A DNA stretch of 64,000 bases. It comes from Caballeronia zhejiangensis. Lineage in GTDB: Bacteria; Pseudomonadota; Gammaproteobacteria; Burkholderiales; Burkholderiaceae. Shown here one piece after another: positions 25,708 to 34,450 of the stretch (positions within the stretch are counted from its first letter, which is position 1; every line of letters begins with the position of its first letter). The notes below the pieces were generated by a model. The model was not told the origin of the DNA and ran no database searches. It saw only the letters and a program-made list of their open reading frames with translations. The position numbers and the translations under genes were made by a program. The DNA lies in contig NZ_JFHD01000012.1 of NCBI RefSeq assembly GCF_000698575.1, positions 62,001 through 126,000 of the forward strand. The letters run 5' to 3'.

Positions 25708-26606
25708 TGCGCGAGCGCCCGCACGTTGGCGATCGCCTTCTCGACGATCTCGATGGTCCGCTGCCGTTCCGCGCCTTCGAGCAAGAGGCGCGGCGCTTTC
25801 ACGTACTCCGGATAACCCGCCGTGATGTTCTCCGCGAGCTTGATGTACTGCACGAGCTTGACGTGCGTGTCGAGATGGAACAAGTCGATCAACGCGCGAT
25901 AGAGCGCGCGCGCCTTGTCGTATTCGCCGTTGACCGCGTAATTCAGCAGATCGACGGATTCCTTCGGCATCGCGTTGGCCATGCCGGAAACCCAGCCCTT
26001 CACGCCGAGCGCGACGGATTCCACGATCAGATCGTCGACGCCGCAGAACACGACGAAGCGGTCGCCGAAGCGCGCGTAGAGATCGGTGACGCGCGTCGTG
26101 TCGTAGGTCTCTTCCTTGATCGCGACGACGTTGGGTTCATCCGCGAGTTGCGCGAGCAAGTCCGGCCGCATATCGACGCCATAGCCGCGCGGATTGTTGT
26201 AGATCATGAGCCCGAGCTTCGTCGAGCGCGCAATCGACCGATAGTATTCGACGGTCTCGCGATCGTCCGATCGATACGTGAGGCCCGGAAACACCATCAG
26301 CCCTTGCACGCCGATGGCTTCCGCGTCTTTCGCGAACTGCATCGCGTTGGCCGTGTTCAGTTCCGCCAGTCCCGAGATCACAGGCACGCGCCCGTTCACG
26401 GTTTCGACCGCGATCTTCAGCACCGTGCGCTTTTCCTCGGGCGTGAGCTGCGCGTTCTCGCCGACCATGCCCATCATCACGACGCCGCCGACACCGTTGT
26501 CGATCAGACGGTTCAGGCCGTTCACGATAGCGTCACGATCGAGCGAGCCGTCCTGCTTGAGCTTCGTCGTCACGGCGGGGAATACGCCTTTCCAGTTCAC
26601 TTGCAT
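25704..26606 (-). CDS. DapA-family lyase, probable 1-pyrroline-4-hydroxy-2-carboxylate deaminase
   Basis: 300 residues, a dihydrodipicolinate-synthase-like TIM barrel. The Schiff-base Lys164 (VVAIKEE) and Tyr136 (LMIYNNP) are present, with MGMVGENAQLTPEEK in place of the usual GTTGE loop. In hydroxyproline pathways a DapA homologue deaminates pyrroline-4-hydroxy-2-carboxylate to 2-oxoglutarate semialdehyde. Its place between the epimerase and the dehydrogenase gene fits this exactly. Start codon confirmed by GGAGGAG a few bases upstream. Confidence 0.9.
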   Translation of the reverse strand: MQVNWKGVFPAVTTKLKQDGSLDRDAIVNGLNRLIDNGVGGVVMMGMVGENAQLTPEEKRTVLKIAVETVNGRVPVISGLAELNTANAMQFAKDAEAIGVQGLMVFPGLTYRSDDRETVEYYRSIARSTKLGLMIYNNPRGYGVDMRPDLLAQLADEPNVVAIKEETYDTTRVTDLYARFGDRFVVFCGVDDLIVESVALGVKGWVSGMANAMPKESVDLLNYAVNGEYDKARALYRALIDLFHLDTHVKLVQYIKLAENITAGYPEYVKAPRLLLEGAERQRTIEIVEKAIANVRALAQ

Positions 26607-26621
26607 GTTTGCTCCTCCAAT

Positions 26622-27863
26622 TTAGAAACGTGCGATCGAGTAAGGCGTGAGCGGCACGCGCGGCGTGCGTCCCGCGAGTACATCGGCGACGAGCGCGGCG
26701 GTCGTCGCCGATTGCGTGAGGCCGAGATGACCGTGCCCGAATGCATGGACGACCGACGGCATGCGCGGCGATGCGCCGATCACCGGCAGCGAGTCGGGCG
26801 TCGCGGGGCGATGGCCCATCCATTTCACGGCATCCGTATCGTCGATGCCTTGGATGAAGCGCTTGCCCAGTTCGAGCAACGCGTCGCTGCGACGATAGTT
26901 CGGCGGCGCGTCGATGCCCGCGAACTCCGCCGCGCCGCCGATGCGCAAGCCAATATCGAGCGGCGTCGCCACGAACTTGCGCTCCGCGAAGATCACTTCG
27001 CGCGTCAGTGCGACGCCGTGCTTTGGCAGCGTCGCGTTGTAGCCGCGTTCGCTTTCGAGCAACACGCTATCGCCGATCGACCTCGCGAGCGCCGCCGACC
27101 ATGCGCCCGCCGCGATCACGATGCGTCGTCCGTTGACGCGCGTGCCGTCGTCTAGCACGACGGATTCCGGCGCGTCGATGGCGCGCGCGATGCCCGTCAC
27201 GAAGCGCGCGCCGAGCGCACGCACGCGCTCGCGCAATAGCGTGACGATGCGGCGCGGATCGCCGATATGCGACCAGTCGTCGAGGAACACGCCATGCCTG
27301 AAGACCGGCGCGAGCGACGGCTCGCATTCGCGCACTTGCTGCGCGCTCAACGCGTGCCAGCGCGCGCCGAGTTCGCGCTTGAAGGACCATTCGGGCTGAT
27401 CGGCGGCGAAGGCTGCATCGGTTTCATAGACCGTGAGCGCGCCCCGCCGATACAGCATCGCGCTTGCGCCGATATCGTCGAACATCGGCAGGATGTCGTC
27501 GTAGACGCGGTTGTTGAGCAGCGAAAGCGCATGCGAGATCGCCCGAAAGCGCGCCGGCTCGCTCGCGCGGCGAAACGCCATGAACCACGGCAGCGCCTTC
27601 GGCACATGCTTCCAGTCGAGCGCGAGCGGCCCGAGCGGGTCCATCAGCCATTTCGCGGCCTTCGTGAACATGCCGTGCACGGCGATCGGCGTGCTCTCCG
27701 TCACCGCGATGCCGCCCGCATTGCCGTGCGATGCGCGATCGCCTTCGAAATCGCGATCGACGAGCGTCACGCGCGCGCCCTCGCGCAACGCGGCCCACGC
27801 GCACGCGAGTCCTACGATGCCCGCGCCGATCACGATGACGTCCGTCATGTCTTCACTCGCCAC
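26622..27863 (-). CDS. FAD-dependent D-amino-acid dehydrogenase-like protein (probable D-hydroxyproline dehydrogenase)
   Basis: 413 residues of the DadA/DAO family. The N-terminal dinucleotide motif is VIVIGAGIVGLACAWAALREGARVTLVDRD; GNAGGIA follows, and the C-terminal WMGHRPATPDSLPVIGASPRMPSVVHAFGHGHLGLTQS is the second FAD block. It would oxidise cis-4-hydroxy-D-proline to pyrroline-4-hydroxy-2-carboxylate and feed electrons to the quinone pool. This is the single-chain form, in contrast to the multi-subunit LhpBEF type. It overlaps the upstream racemase-like gene by 11 bases. Confidence 0.92.
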   Translation of the reverse strand: MASEDMTDVIVIGAGIVGLACAWAALREGARVTLVDRDFEGDRASHGNAGGIAVTESTPIAVHGMFTKAAKWLMDPLGPLALDWKHVPKALPWFMAFRRASEPARFRAISHALSLLNNRVYDDILPMFDDIGASAMLYRRGALTVYETDAAFAADQPEWSFKRELGARWHALSAQQVRECEPSLAPVFRHGVFLDDWSHIGDPRRIVTLLRERVRALGARFVTGIARAIDAPESVVLDDGTRVNGRRIVIAAGAWSAALARSIGDSVLLESERGYNATLPKHGVALTREVIFAERKFVATPLDIGLRIGGAAEFAGIDAPPNYRRSDALLELGKRFIQGIDDTDAVKWMGHRPATPDSLPVIGASPRMPSVVHAFGHGHLGLTQSATTAALVADVLAGRTPRVPLTPYSIARF

Positions 27864-28932
27864 GTTGCGAACTCACGCGCGATTTGATGAGCTTGTCGTC
27901 GACGGCTTCGCACCATGTGTCGGCGAGCGTGAAGCCGGTCTGGAAGCGATCGGTCGGATCGACGCCGACCTGCGAGATCGCCGTGATCCACGCCTGTCCC
28001 GCGACGACGGGCACGACGGCGGGAACATCGCCTAGACGCGTCGTGGACTCGATGCGGCTTTCGAACACCGATCCGATGATCGACTCGTGCAGAAACGTCT
28101 CGCCGACATCGATCAGCCCTTTCGCGTGCATGACCGCGAGCCGCGCGGACGTGCCCGTGCCGCACGGCGAACGATCGCAGCGTCCCGGCGACACGATCAC
28201 CGTGTTGCGCGATTTCAGCACGCCGTTCTCGCGCGAAATCGGGCCGACGAACTCGGTCATCGTGATGCCCTTGATGAGCGGATTGAGCGGATGCGGCGAA
28301 GGCAACTGCGCCCCCGCCGCGGCCTTGATGACTTGCCCCAGCTCGCACAGTTCGCGCGCTTCATCGGGCGTGATGCGAAAGCCGAGTTTCTCCGCATCGA
28401 CGATCACATACGTCATGCCGCCATAGCCGACATCGACGGTCAAACTGCCGATGCCTTCGACCTCGATCGTCTTGTCGAGATGATTCGCGAACGCGGGCTG
28501 GTTCGTGAACTCGACCTTCGTGACCTTGCCGTTCGCGCACGAGCAGCGCAGATGGATGAGGCCCGCGGGCGCTTCGAGCACGAGTTCGGTGACGGGCTCG
28601 GTCATCGCCAAGATGCCGGTTTCGAGCAGCACGGTCGCGACGCACATCGTGTTCGAGCCGGACATCGCCGGATATTCGGTCGATTCCGCGATCACGTAGC
28701 CCATCTGCGCGCGCGGATCGGTCGCGGGCAAGATGAAGTTGACGGTCTGATTCGCCGAGCCGCGCGGCTCGAATATGCAGATGCGCCGCAAGTCGTCGCG
28801 CACTTCTTCGAGGTGCATCATCTTGTCGAACATCGTGGCGCCGGGCACGTCGAAGACGCCGCCGGTCACGACATTGCCGACTTCGCCTTCGGCGTGGCAG
28901 TTCACTACGGTAAGCGTGCGATTCCAGCGCAT
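27853..28932 (-). CDS. Proline racemase-superfamily protein with Ser/Cys active site (trans-3-hydroxyproline dehydratase/epimerase candidate)
   Basis: 359 residues. The second catalytic site is intact (Cys257 in DRSPCGTGTSAR). At the first, the MCGH of epimerases is replaced by MSGSN, with Ser91 in place of Cys. Family members with Thr/Cys are trans-3-hydroxy-L-proline dehydratases; Ser/Cys members have been reported with dehydratase and epimerase activities. So a role on 3-hydroxyproline beside the aconitase X enzyme is likely but the exact reaction is open. The ATG at 28932 is 2 bases after the transporter stop; strong coupling is expected. Confidence 0.87.
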   Translation of the reverse strand: MRWNRTLTVVNCHAEGEVGNVVTGGVFDVPGATMFDKMMHLEEVRDDLRRICIFEPRGSANQTVNFILPATDPRAQMGYVIAESTEYPAMSGSNTMCVATVLLETGILAMTEPVTELVLEAPAGLIHLRCSCANGKVTKVEFTNQPAFANHLDKTIEVEGIGSLTVDVGYGGMTYVIVDAEKLGFRITPDEARELCELGQVIKAAAGAQLPSPHPLNPLIKGITMTEFVGPISRENGVLKSRNTVIVSPGRCDRSPCGTGTSARLAVMHAKGLIDVGETFLHESIIGSVFESRIESTTRLGDVPAVVPVVAGQAWITAISQVGVDPTDRFQTGFTLADTWCEAVDDKLIKSRVSSQRGE

Positions 28933-28934
28933 GT

Positions 28935-30245
28935 TTATTGCAGCGGCGCGTGCGCCGTCTCCTTGATGGTGGCGACCGTGATCGTCGAAAGCAACGCCGC
29001 GAGCATCACGAAATACGCGGGCGAAAGCGGCGAGCCGGTTGCCTTGATGAGCGCGATGGAGATCATCGGCGCGAAACCGCCGAACACCGCGTTGGCGATG
29101 CCGTAGCCGATCGACATCCACGTCGTGCGGATTTTCGTCGGGAAAAGTTCGGAGAGCACGGCCGGCCCCACACCCGAAAATATGCCGATGACGACGCCGC
29201 CCAGCACCTGCACCGCGCCGACGATCGCCGCCGACTTGTACGTGAGCATCAAGTGAAAGATCGGATACGGCAGCACGAGAAACGCGATGCAGCCGATCGC
29301 ATAGATCGGCTTGCGGCCGAAGCGATCCGACGCCGCGCCCCAGAACGGAATCGACGCGGTCATCGCGATGAGGCCCGCCGTGTTGAGCCAAAGCGCCGTC
29401 GACGGATGCATGCCGACGTATTTCGTCGTGAACGACGGCAGATAGTTGAGCAGCACGTAGAGCGAGACCGTCCACACGATCACGAGCCCGCACGCCTGCA
29501 GACCGAGCAGCGCGGGCGCGCGGCCTTTGGTCTTCGGCGCTTCGTCGCTTGCGCTTTGATACGCGGGCGTCTCCTCGCTGCGCTTTCTGATGATCCAGCC
29601 GATCGGCCCGATCACGATCGCACCGATGATGAACGGCACGCGCCAGCCCCAATCGAGCATCGCTTGAGGCGAGAGCAGCGTCGTCATGAGCGCGGCCGCG
29701 CCCGAGCCGAGCAGCATGCCGCCGAGGGTGCTGCATTGCTGGAAGCTGCCGTAGAAGCCGCGCTTGTTCGGCGGCGCCCATTCGACGAGAAACGCGACCG
29801 CGTTGCCCAGCTCGCCGCCGACGGAAATGCCTTGCAGCATGCGCGCCGCGACGAGCAGGATCGGCGCCCATATGCCGATGGCCGCATACGACGGCAGCAG
29901 CGCCATGAAGAGCGTCGCGGCGGCCATGAGCGGCATGACGAAGGTGAGCGTCCACTTGCGACCTTTCTTGTCGCCGAGCCAGCCGAAGATGATCGCGCCG
30001 AGCGGACGCGCCGCGAAGCCCAGGCCGAATGCGCCGAATGTGCCGAGCATGGCGGCGAAGTCGTCGCCGGTGGGGAACATCACTTTGGCGATGACGGTCG
30101 CGAGGAACGCGTACGTGCCGAAATCGAACCATTCGAGGATATTGCCGACGACGGCGGCGGTGACTGCACGGCTGGTTTTCGATGAGACCCGCGGGCTGTC
30201 GCTCGCGGCATAGGGGTTCGCAACGGCATTGGCTCGGTCGGTCAT
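28935..30245 (-). CDS. MHS-family MFS transporter (proline/betaine ProP-like), probable hydroxyproline importer
   Basis: 436 residues with about 12 hydrophobic segments. The MFS loop motif is GWLGDKKGRKWTL, and FDFGTY-like text (LEWFDFGTYAFLATVIAKVMFP) and RMLQGISVGGELGNAVAFLVEW are characteristic of metabolite:H+ symporters of the ProP/KgtP group. It is the first gene of the leftward hydroxyproline operon and probably imports hydroxyproline or a related amino acid with protons. The start at 30245 is supported by GGAG 5 bases upstream. Confidence 0.92.
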   Translation of the reverse strand: MTDRANAVANPYAASDSPRVSSKTSRAVTAAVVGNILEWFDFGTYAFLATVIAKVMFPTGDDFAAMLGTFGAFGLGFAARPLGAIIFGWLGDKKGRKWTLTFVMPLMAAATLFMALLPSYAAIGIWAPILLVAARMLQGISVGGELGNAVAFLVEWAPPNKRGFYGSFQQCSTLGGMLLGSGAAALMTTLLSPQAMLDWGWRVPFIIGAIVIGPIGWIIRKRSEETPAYQSASDEAPKTKGRAPALLGLQACGLVIVWTVSLYVLLNYLPSFTTKYVGMHPSTALWLNTAGLIAMTASIPFWGAASDRFGRKPIYAIGCIAFLVLPYPIFHLMLTYKSAAIVGAVQVLGGVVIGIFSGVGPAVLSELFPTKIRTTWMSIGYGIANAVFGGFAPMISIALIKATGSPLSPAYFVMLAALLSTITVATIKETAHAPLQ

Positions 30246-30314
30246 GGGGGCTCCGTCGGCAGCGTTGGGTGCGGCGTGGGGGTGATTGTGCGCCCATGTC
30301 AAAATTGAATCAAG

Positions 30315-30332
30315 GATTTTGGATCCAAAATC
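30315..30332. promoter_or_regulatory. Perfect 18-bp palindrome GATTTTGGATCCAAAATC (candidate operator of the hydroxyproline operon)
   Basis: The element is a perfect dyad 70 bases upstream of the first gene of the leftward hydroxyproline operon and lies in the 129-bp gap after the metalloprotease. A TTTGGATCCAAA core is a plausible site for a dimeric FCD-GntR repressor, and the GntR gene of this island is the obvious candidate. Direct proof is lacking. Confidence 0.6.
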
Positions 30333-30374
30333 GAAGCCCGCAAACCGCCGGATTTTCTGGCGACCCGTCGGCTT

Positions 30375-31124
30375 TCAGCGCGCCGTCTGCGCCGCGACGG
30401 TCTGCGTGACGGCCGGTGCCCCATAAAACATCTGCGCCATGGCGATATCCGTCGCGCTCAACTGTCCGTTACCGTTCCATTGCGGATTGCAGTAATTCAT
30501 GATCGACGCCAGATCCCACGCGCCGATCATCGTGTCGCCGTAAGTGCCTTGCGCGGGCTCCTTGCATGTCGTCGATGGCGTGTCCGGCCGATTCTGCTCA
30601 TGCGCGAATCCCAGCGCATGACCGAACTCGTGCGCGGCGATGGCGCGAACACAATACTCCTCGCGTCCGATGCAACTCGTACTCCAGTTTCTGAACGTGA
30701 AGTTGAAGACCATGCCGCCGACGACATTGTTGATCTGCGTCCCCAGACCTTGCGTATGCGGTCCCGTCTTGGCGCTATCCTCGACCGATATCCGAATGCC
30801 GTAATAGTTCGGCGCGTTGGTGCATTGCTGCCATCCCGCGAATACGACGCCCGAATGCGCCTCCCAGCTTTGCTGAACCGCGAGCTGACTCCAACTGCGT
30901 TGATTGGCGTACATGGCGAAATCGGCGTTGCTCAGATCCCAGCACACGTTGATCGGAAACTGCTTCCAGATGACCGTCGATAATGCGAAACCCTTGTTCG
31001 TCCCATTCATCTGGGCATCTTTCGCGGATGCATTCACGGCATCCGATGCGCCGTCGCCTCCGCCGCATGCGCCAAGCAGCATTGCTAACAATAATGCGAA
31101 TAGGCACGCGCCGATTCGTCTCAT
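30375..31124 (-). CDS. Metzincin-type zinc metalloprotease lipoprotein
   Basis: 249 residues. The N-terminus has a lipoprotein signal with lipobox LLGAC (Cys20) followed by GGGDGAS. The zinc motif HEFGHALGFAHE (His165, Glu166, His169, His175) has the metzincin spacing HExxHxxGxxH, and ASIMNYC some 40 residues later is the Met-turn. Several Cys pairs fit a secreted protein. It should be an outer-membrane-anchored or exported peptidase of the matrixin/astacin-like type, with a short N-terminal part and no propeptide recognised. Start at 31124 follows AGGAGAAGAAG. The substrate is unknown. Confidence 0.88.
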   Translation of the reverse strand: MRRIGACLFALLLAMLLGACGGGDGASDAVNASAKDAQMNGTNKGFALSTVIWKQFPINVCWDLSNADFAMYANQRSWSQLAVQQSWEAHSGVVFAGWQQCTNAPNYYGIRISVEDSAKTGPHTQGLGTQINNVVGGMVFNFTFRNWSTSCIGREEYCVRAIAAHEFGHALGFAHEQNRPDTPSTTCKEPAQGTYGDTMIGAWDLASIMNYCNPQWNGNGQLSATDIAMAQMFYGAPAVTQTVAAQTAR

Positions 31125-31211
31125 CTTCTTCTCCTGCTGCGATAGTTTCGCTGCAAACGAGAAGTATATTTTCAAAGCAGCGGTGAAATTCGTTTGGTCA
31201 TTCCATAGCAT

Positions 31212-32588
31212 TTACGAAAGATGCGTGAAGCGCACCGTCACGACCACCCCACGATCCGGATGCTCGCGCTGCGCCAGCACGATCTGCCCGCGATGCGCCT
31301 GCACGATCTCCTTCGCAATCGCGAGTCCGAGGCCGGTTCCTTCCGTATCCGCCGATGCGCGATAAAACGGCTCGAACACGCGACTGCGCGCTTCGGCGGG
31401 AATACCGGGGCCATCGTCGATGACGGTGAGCGTCACGCGTTGCGCATCGCGCATGACGGCAACGGTCACGTGCCCGCCCGGCTGCGTATAGCGAATCGCA
31501 TTCTCGACGACGTTGTACACGAGCGCCGACAACAATCCTTCATGGCCGATGATCCACGCCGATTCAACCAGCTCCGCGCCGAGATCGATCTCGCGCTTCT
31601 GCGCGAACATCGCCAGATCCTCGATCACGTCCTGCGCGATGGCGGCAAGATCCACCTTCTGCCGCGCGAGTTGCGCGTAGTCCGCGGCTTCGGCCTGCGC
31701 GAGCAGCAACAGCTTGTTGGTGAGACCGACCATCGAACGATTGCTTCGCTGCATCGCCGCGAGCGTTTCATTCAGCGACGGCTCCATCGCGCGATGCTGC
31801 CGCGCGAACTGCAATTGCGTCTCCAGCAGCGTGAGCGGCGTGCGCAACTGATGCGCCGCATCCGCGATGAAACGCCGCTGCGCCGCGACCTGAAGCCCGA
31901 GCCGCGCGATGCACTGATTGATCGCATCGACGATCGGCCGCAACTCCGTATGCAAGCGCTCCACGCGCAGCGGCTCGAGCTGCATCGGATCGCGGTCCAT
32001 CACTTCTTTCTTCACCTTCAGAAGCGGCCGCAGCTCGAACGTCAGTCCGATGCAGGCGAGCGCCACGGCCAGCAACACCATCTCGATCTGCCGCACGAGC
32101 TGCGGACGCCATAGCTCTCGCACCATCGCATCGCGCGAAGCCTGCGTCTTGCCGACCGACACCAGCACGCGGCGAATCGCGCCGTTGTCGTACATCTGGC
32201 GCACGAAGCCGACGGCGCGTATCGGCTTGCCGTGGAGATCGGCGTCGTAGTAATCGGGCGCGTCGTGGCCGGCGGCGTCGCGCGTCGGGAAATCGGGCAC
32301 GCCGGCGAGCAGACGGCCATCGTCGACGCTCACGTTGTAGAACACCTGATCGCCCTGCGGCGACGCGAACACTTCGAGCGCGGCCGGCGGAATATCGACG
32401 AGCAAGCGTCCGTCCGACCATTCGACCTCGCCCGCGATCATCCGCGCCGATGCAAGCAGCGTGTTCTCCTGCACGAGATCGGCGGTGTGGCGCGCGTTGT
32501 CGTAGGCGGCTTTGCCTGTCACGAACACGTAGATCGCGAGCGGCACGAGCAGCCACCATAGAAGACGGACGCGCAGGCTATTGGTCAT
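31212..32588 (-). CDS. Sensor histidine kinase, TctE-like
   Basis: 458 residues. A transmembrane segment lies at about residues 8-25, then a periplasmic sensor domain of the TctE type (about 30-165), a second membrane segment (about 168-185), a HisKA domain with His246 in ADAAHQLRTPL and a C-terminal ATPase (VVENAIRY, DDGPGIP, GTGLGLAI). TctE proteins sense tricarboxylates or other carboxylates. The start overlaps the response regulator stop by 11 bases. The ABC importer on the other side of the pair is a possible target. Confidence 0.93.
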   Translation of the reverse strand: MTNSLRVRLLWWLLVPLAIYVFVTGKAAYDNARHTADLVQENTLLASARMIAGEVEWSDGRLLVDIPPAALEVFASPQGDQVFYNVSVDDGRLLAGVPDFPTRDAAGHDAPDYYDADLHGKPIRAVGFVRQMYDNGAIRRVLVSVGKTQASRDAMVRELWRPQLVRQIEMVLLAVALACIGLTFELRPLLKVKKEVMDRDPMQLEPLRVERLHTELRPIVDAINQCIARLGLQVAAQRRFIADAAHQLRTPLTLLETQLQFARQHRAMEPSLNETLAAMQRSNRSMVGLTNKLLLLAQAEAADYAQLARQKVDLAAIAQDVIEDLAMFAQKREIDLGAELVESAWIIGHEGLLSALVYNVVENAIRYTQPGGHVTVAVMRDAQRVTLTVIDDGPGIPAEARSRVFEPFYRASADTEGTGLGLAIAKEIVQAHRGQIVLAQREHPDRGVVVTVRFTHLS

Positions 32589-33255
32589 CGTCCTTTTTGC
32601 GCAGCAGATAGCCGAGACCACGCAGCGTGACGATCGCCGCCGAACTGCCATCGAGCTTCTTGCGCAGCCGCGAGACGTAGATTTCGAGCGCGTCTTCGCT
32701 CGGGCTGTCTTCGTGCGTGAAGATCGTATCGAGCAGCGACGCCTTCGACACCGTCTTGCCGAGACGCAGGATCAGCGCTTCGAGCACGCTGCGTTCGCGC
32801 GGCGTCACGTTGAGCGGCGCGCCTTTGAGCGTGAACTGGCGCGTGTCGATATCGAACACGAGATCGCCGCACGACACCTCGTTCGCCGTCGATGAACTGC
32901 GCCGCCGGATCATCACCTTCACGCGCGCGACGAGCTCTCGCACTTCGAAAGGCTTCACCAGGTAATCGTCCGCGCCCGCGCCGAGCAACTCCACCTTCTC
33001 GTCGATGGAACCGCTCGCCGTGAGGATCATCACCGGCGTTGCGTCGCCGCGTTGACGCATGCGGCGCAGCACGTTCTTGCCGGAAAGACGCGGAAGGTTC
33101 AGGTCGAGCAGCACGACGTCGTACAGATTTGCGCGCAGGAGCTGATCGGCGGATTCGCCATCCTGCACGGTTTCGAGCGTGAACGACTCCTGTTCCAGCA
33201 TCTTCGCGAGCCAGAGCGAAAGCGTCGGATTGTCTTCGATCAACAGCAGTTTCAT
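32578..33255 (-). CDS. OmpR-family response regulator, TctD-like
   Basis: 225 residues. Receiver domain with acidic pocket (IEDN), phospho-acceptor Asp51 (LLDLNLPRLSG), Thr and Lys105-type KPF motif (YLVKPFEV), then a winged helix DNA-binding domain with LNVTPRERSVLEALILR and IYVSRLRKKLDG. It forms one operon with the overlapping TctE-like kinase. It is divergent from an ABC importer gene 168 bases away and may control it. Confidence 0.94.
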   Translation of the reverse strand: MKLLLIEDNPTLSLWLAKMLEQESFTLETVQDGESADQLLRANLYDVVLLDLNLPRLSGKNVLRRMRQRGDATPVMILTASGSIDEKVELLGAGADDYLVKPFEVRELVARVKVMIRRRSSSTANEVSCGDLVFDIDTRQFTLKGAPLNVTPRERSVLEALILRLGKTVSKASLLDTIFTHEDSPSEDALEIYVSRLRKKLDGSSAAIVTLRGLGYLLRKKDDDQ

Positions 33256-33355
33256 GGTGGCGCGATTGTATTGGCTTCGACGAACGGATGAAGCATCGGG
33301 TTAACACCCATGATTTCGCATCGTCGCAGAAAGCTGGCAGAAGGTTTCGCGTTCC

Positions 33356-33361
33356 TATAAT
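33356..33361 (+). promoter_or_regulatory. Probable -10 element (TATAAT) of the ABC importer operon
   Basis: A consensus TATAAT lies 62 bases before the substrate-binding protein start, with CTGGCA 16 bases upstream as a weak -35. The rest of the 168-bp gap between the response regulator and the ABC genes shows GGGTTAACACCC at 33298-33309, a partial dyad, and no gene. Confidence 0.5.
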
Positions 33362-33423
33362 CGCCGCACAACTGAAAAAGCGGGCCATTCCCAACTTCAC
33401 GGCCCACATTAAGGAGACTCCTG

Positions 33424-34440
33424 ATGCGTACTCTGCGCCAGATCGCTGCTGTGTCCGGTATCGCTTTCGCCCTCGCCGCCGCTTCCGTATCCGCTCACGC
33501 CGAAAAGATTTCGATCATGGTCGGCGGCGCAACCAAGATCATCTATCTGCCCGCGAAGCTCACCGAGCAACTCGGCTATTTCAAGGACGAAGGGCTCGAC
33601 GTCGAGATCCTGTCGCAACCCGCGGGCGTCGATGCCGAGAACGAATTGCTGGCCGGCGCGGTGCAAGGCGTCGTCGGCTTCTACGATCACACCATCGATC
33701 TGCAAAGCAAGGGCAAGGAAGTCCAGGCGCTCGTGATCTTCGGTCAGGTGCCGGGCGAAGTCGAATTGGTCTCGACGAAGCAGGCCGACAAGATCAAGAG
33801 CATGGCCGACGTGAAAGGCAAGACGCTCGGCGTGACCGGCCTCGGCTCGTCGACGAGCTTTCTGACGCAGTATCTCGCGCAGCGCGCGGGCGTCACGTCG
33901 AAGGAATACACGCTGCTGCCGGTGGGCGCGGACGCGAGCTTCATCGCAGCGATCAAGCAGGAGCGCATCGATGCGGGCATGACGACCGAGCCGACCGTCT
34001 CGCAGTTGCTCAAGACCGGCGAGGCGAAGGTGCTCGTCGACATGCGCACGCTCGAAGGCACGCGCGCCGCGCTCGGCGGCACGTATCCGGCGTCGAGCTT
34101 CTACGTGCAGCGCGCGTGGGCCGAAGCGCACAAGCCCGAAGCCGCGAAGCTCGCGCGCGCGTTTGCGAAGACGCTGAATTTCATCGCGACGCATAGCGCC
34201 GAAGAAATCACCGAGAAGATGCCGAAGGACTATTACGCGAAGAACAAGGACCTGTACGTGGGCGCGCTGAAAGCCTCGCTGCCGATGTTCACGAAGGACG
34301 GCAAGATGCCCGCCGACGGTCCCGAAACCGTTCTGAAGGTGCTCGCCGCGTTCAATCCGTCGGTGAAGGGCAAGCATATCGATCTCGCGCGCACGTATTC
34401 GAACGAGTACGTGTCGGGCACGGCGACCGCGTCGAAGTGA
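33424..34440 (+). CDS. ABC transporter substrate-binding protein, NitT/TauT (SsuA/THI5-like) family
   Basis: 338 residues with a Sec signal peptide (MRTLRQIAAVSGIAFALAAA, cleavage after SVSAHA). The mature start EKISIMVGGATKIIYLPAKLTEQLGYFKDEGLDVEI is typical of the family that binds nitrate, sulfonates, taurine or pyrimidine precursors. LGVTGLGSSTSFLTQYLAQRAGV forms the ligand-site hinge. It is the first gene of a complete importer operon. The ligand is not predictable from sequence. Confidence 0.92.
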   Translation: MRTLRQIAAVSGIAFALAAASVSAHAEKISIMVGGATKIIYLPAKLTEQLGYFKDEGLDVEILSQPAGVDAENELLAGAVQGVVGFYDHTIDLQSKGKEVQALVIFGQVPGEVELVSTKQADKIKSMADVKGKTLGVTGLGSSTSFLTQYLAQRAGVTSKEYTLLPVGADASFIAAIKQERIDAGMTTEPTVSQLLKTGEAKVLVDMRTLEGTRAALGGTYPASSFYVQRAWAEAHKPEAAKLARAFAKTLNFIATHSAEEITEKMPKDYYAKNKDLYVGALKASLPMFTKDGKMPADGPETVLKVLAAFNPSVKGKHIDLARTYSNEYVSGTATASK

Positions 34441-34450
34441 GGCTTTCACG

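Noticed and set aside
33334..33350. Possible sigma-54 promoter (TGGCAGAAGG...TTCGC) before the ABC importer
   Set aside because: The -12 GC element does not fit (TTCG instead of TTGC), and TATAAT follows immediately as a better sigma-70 -10.
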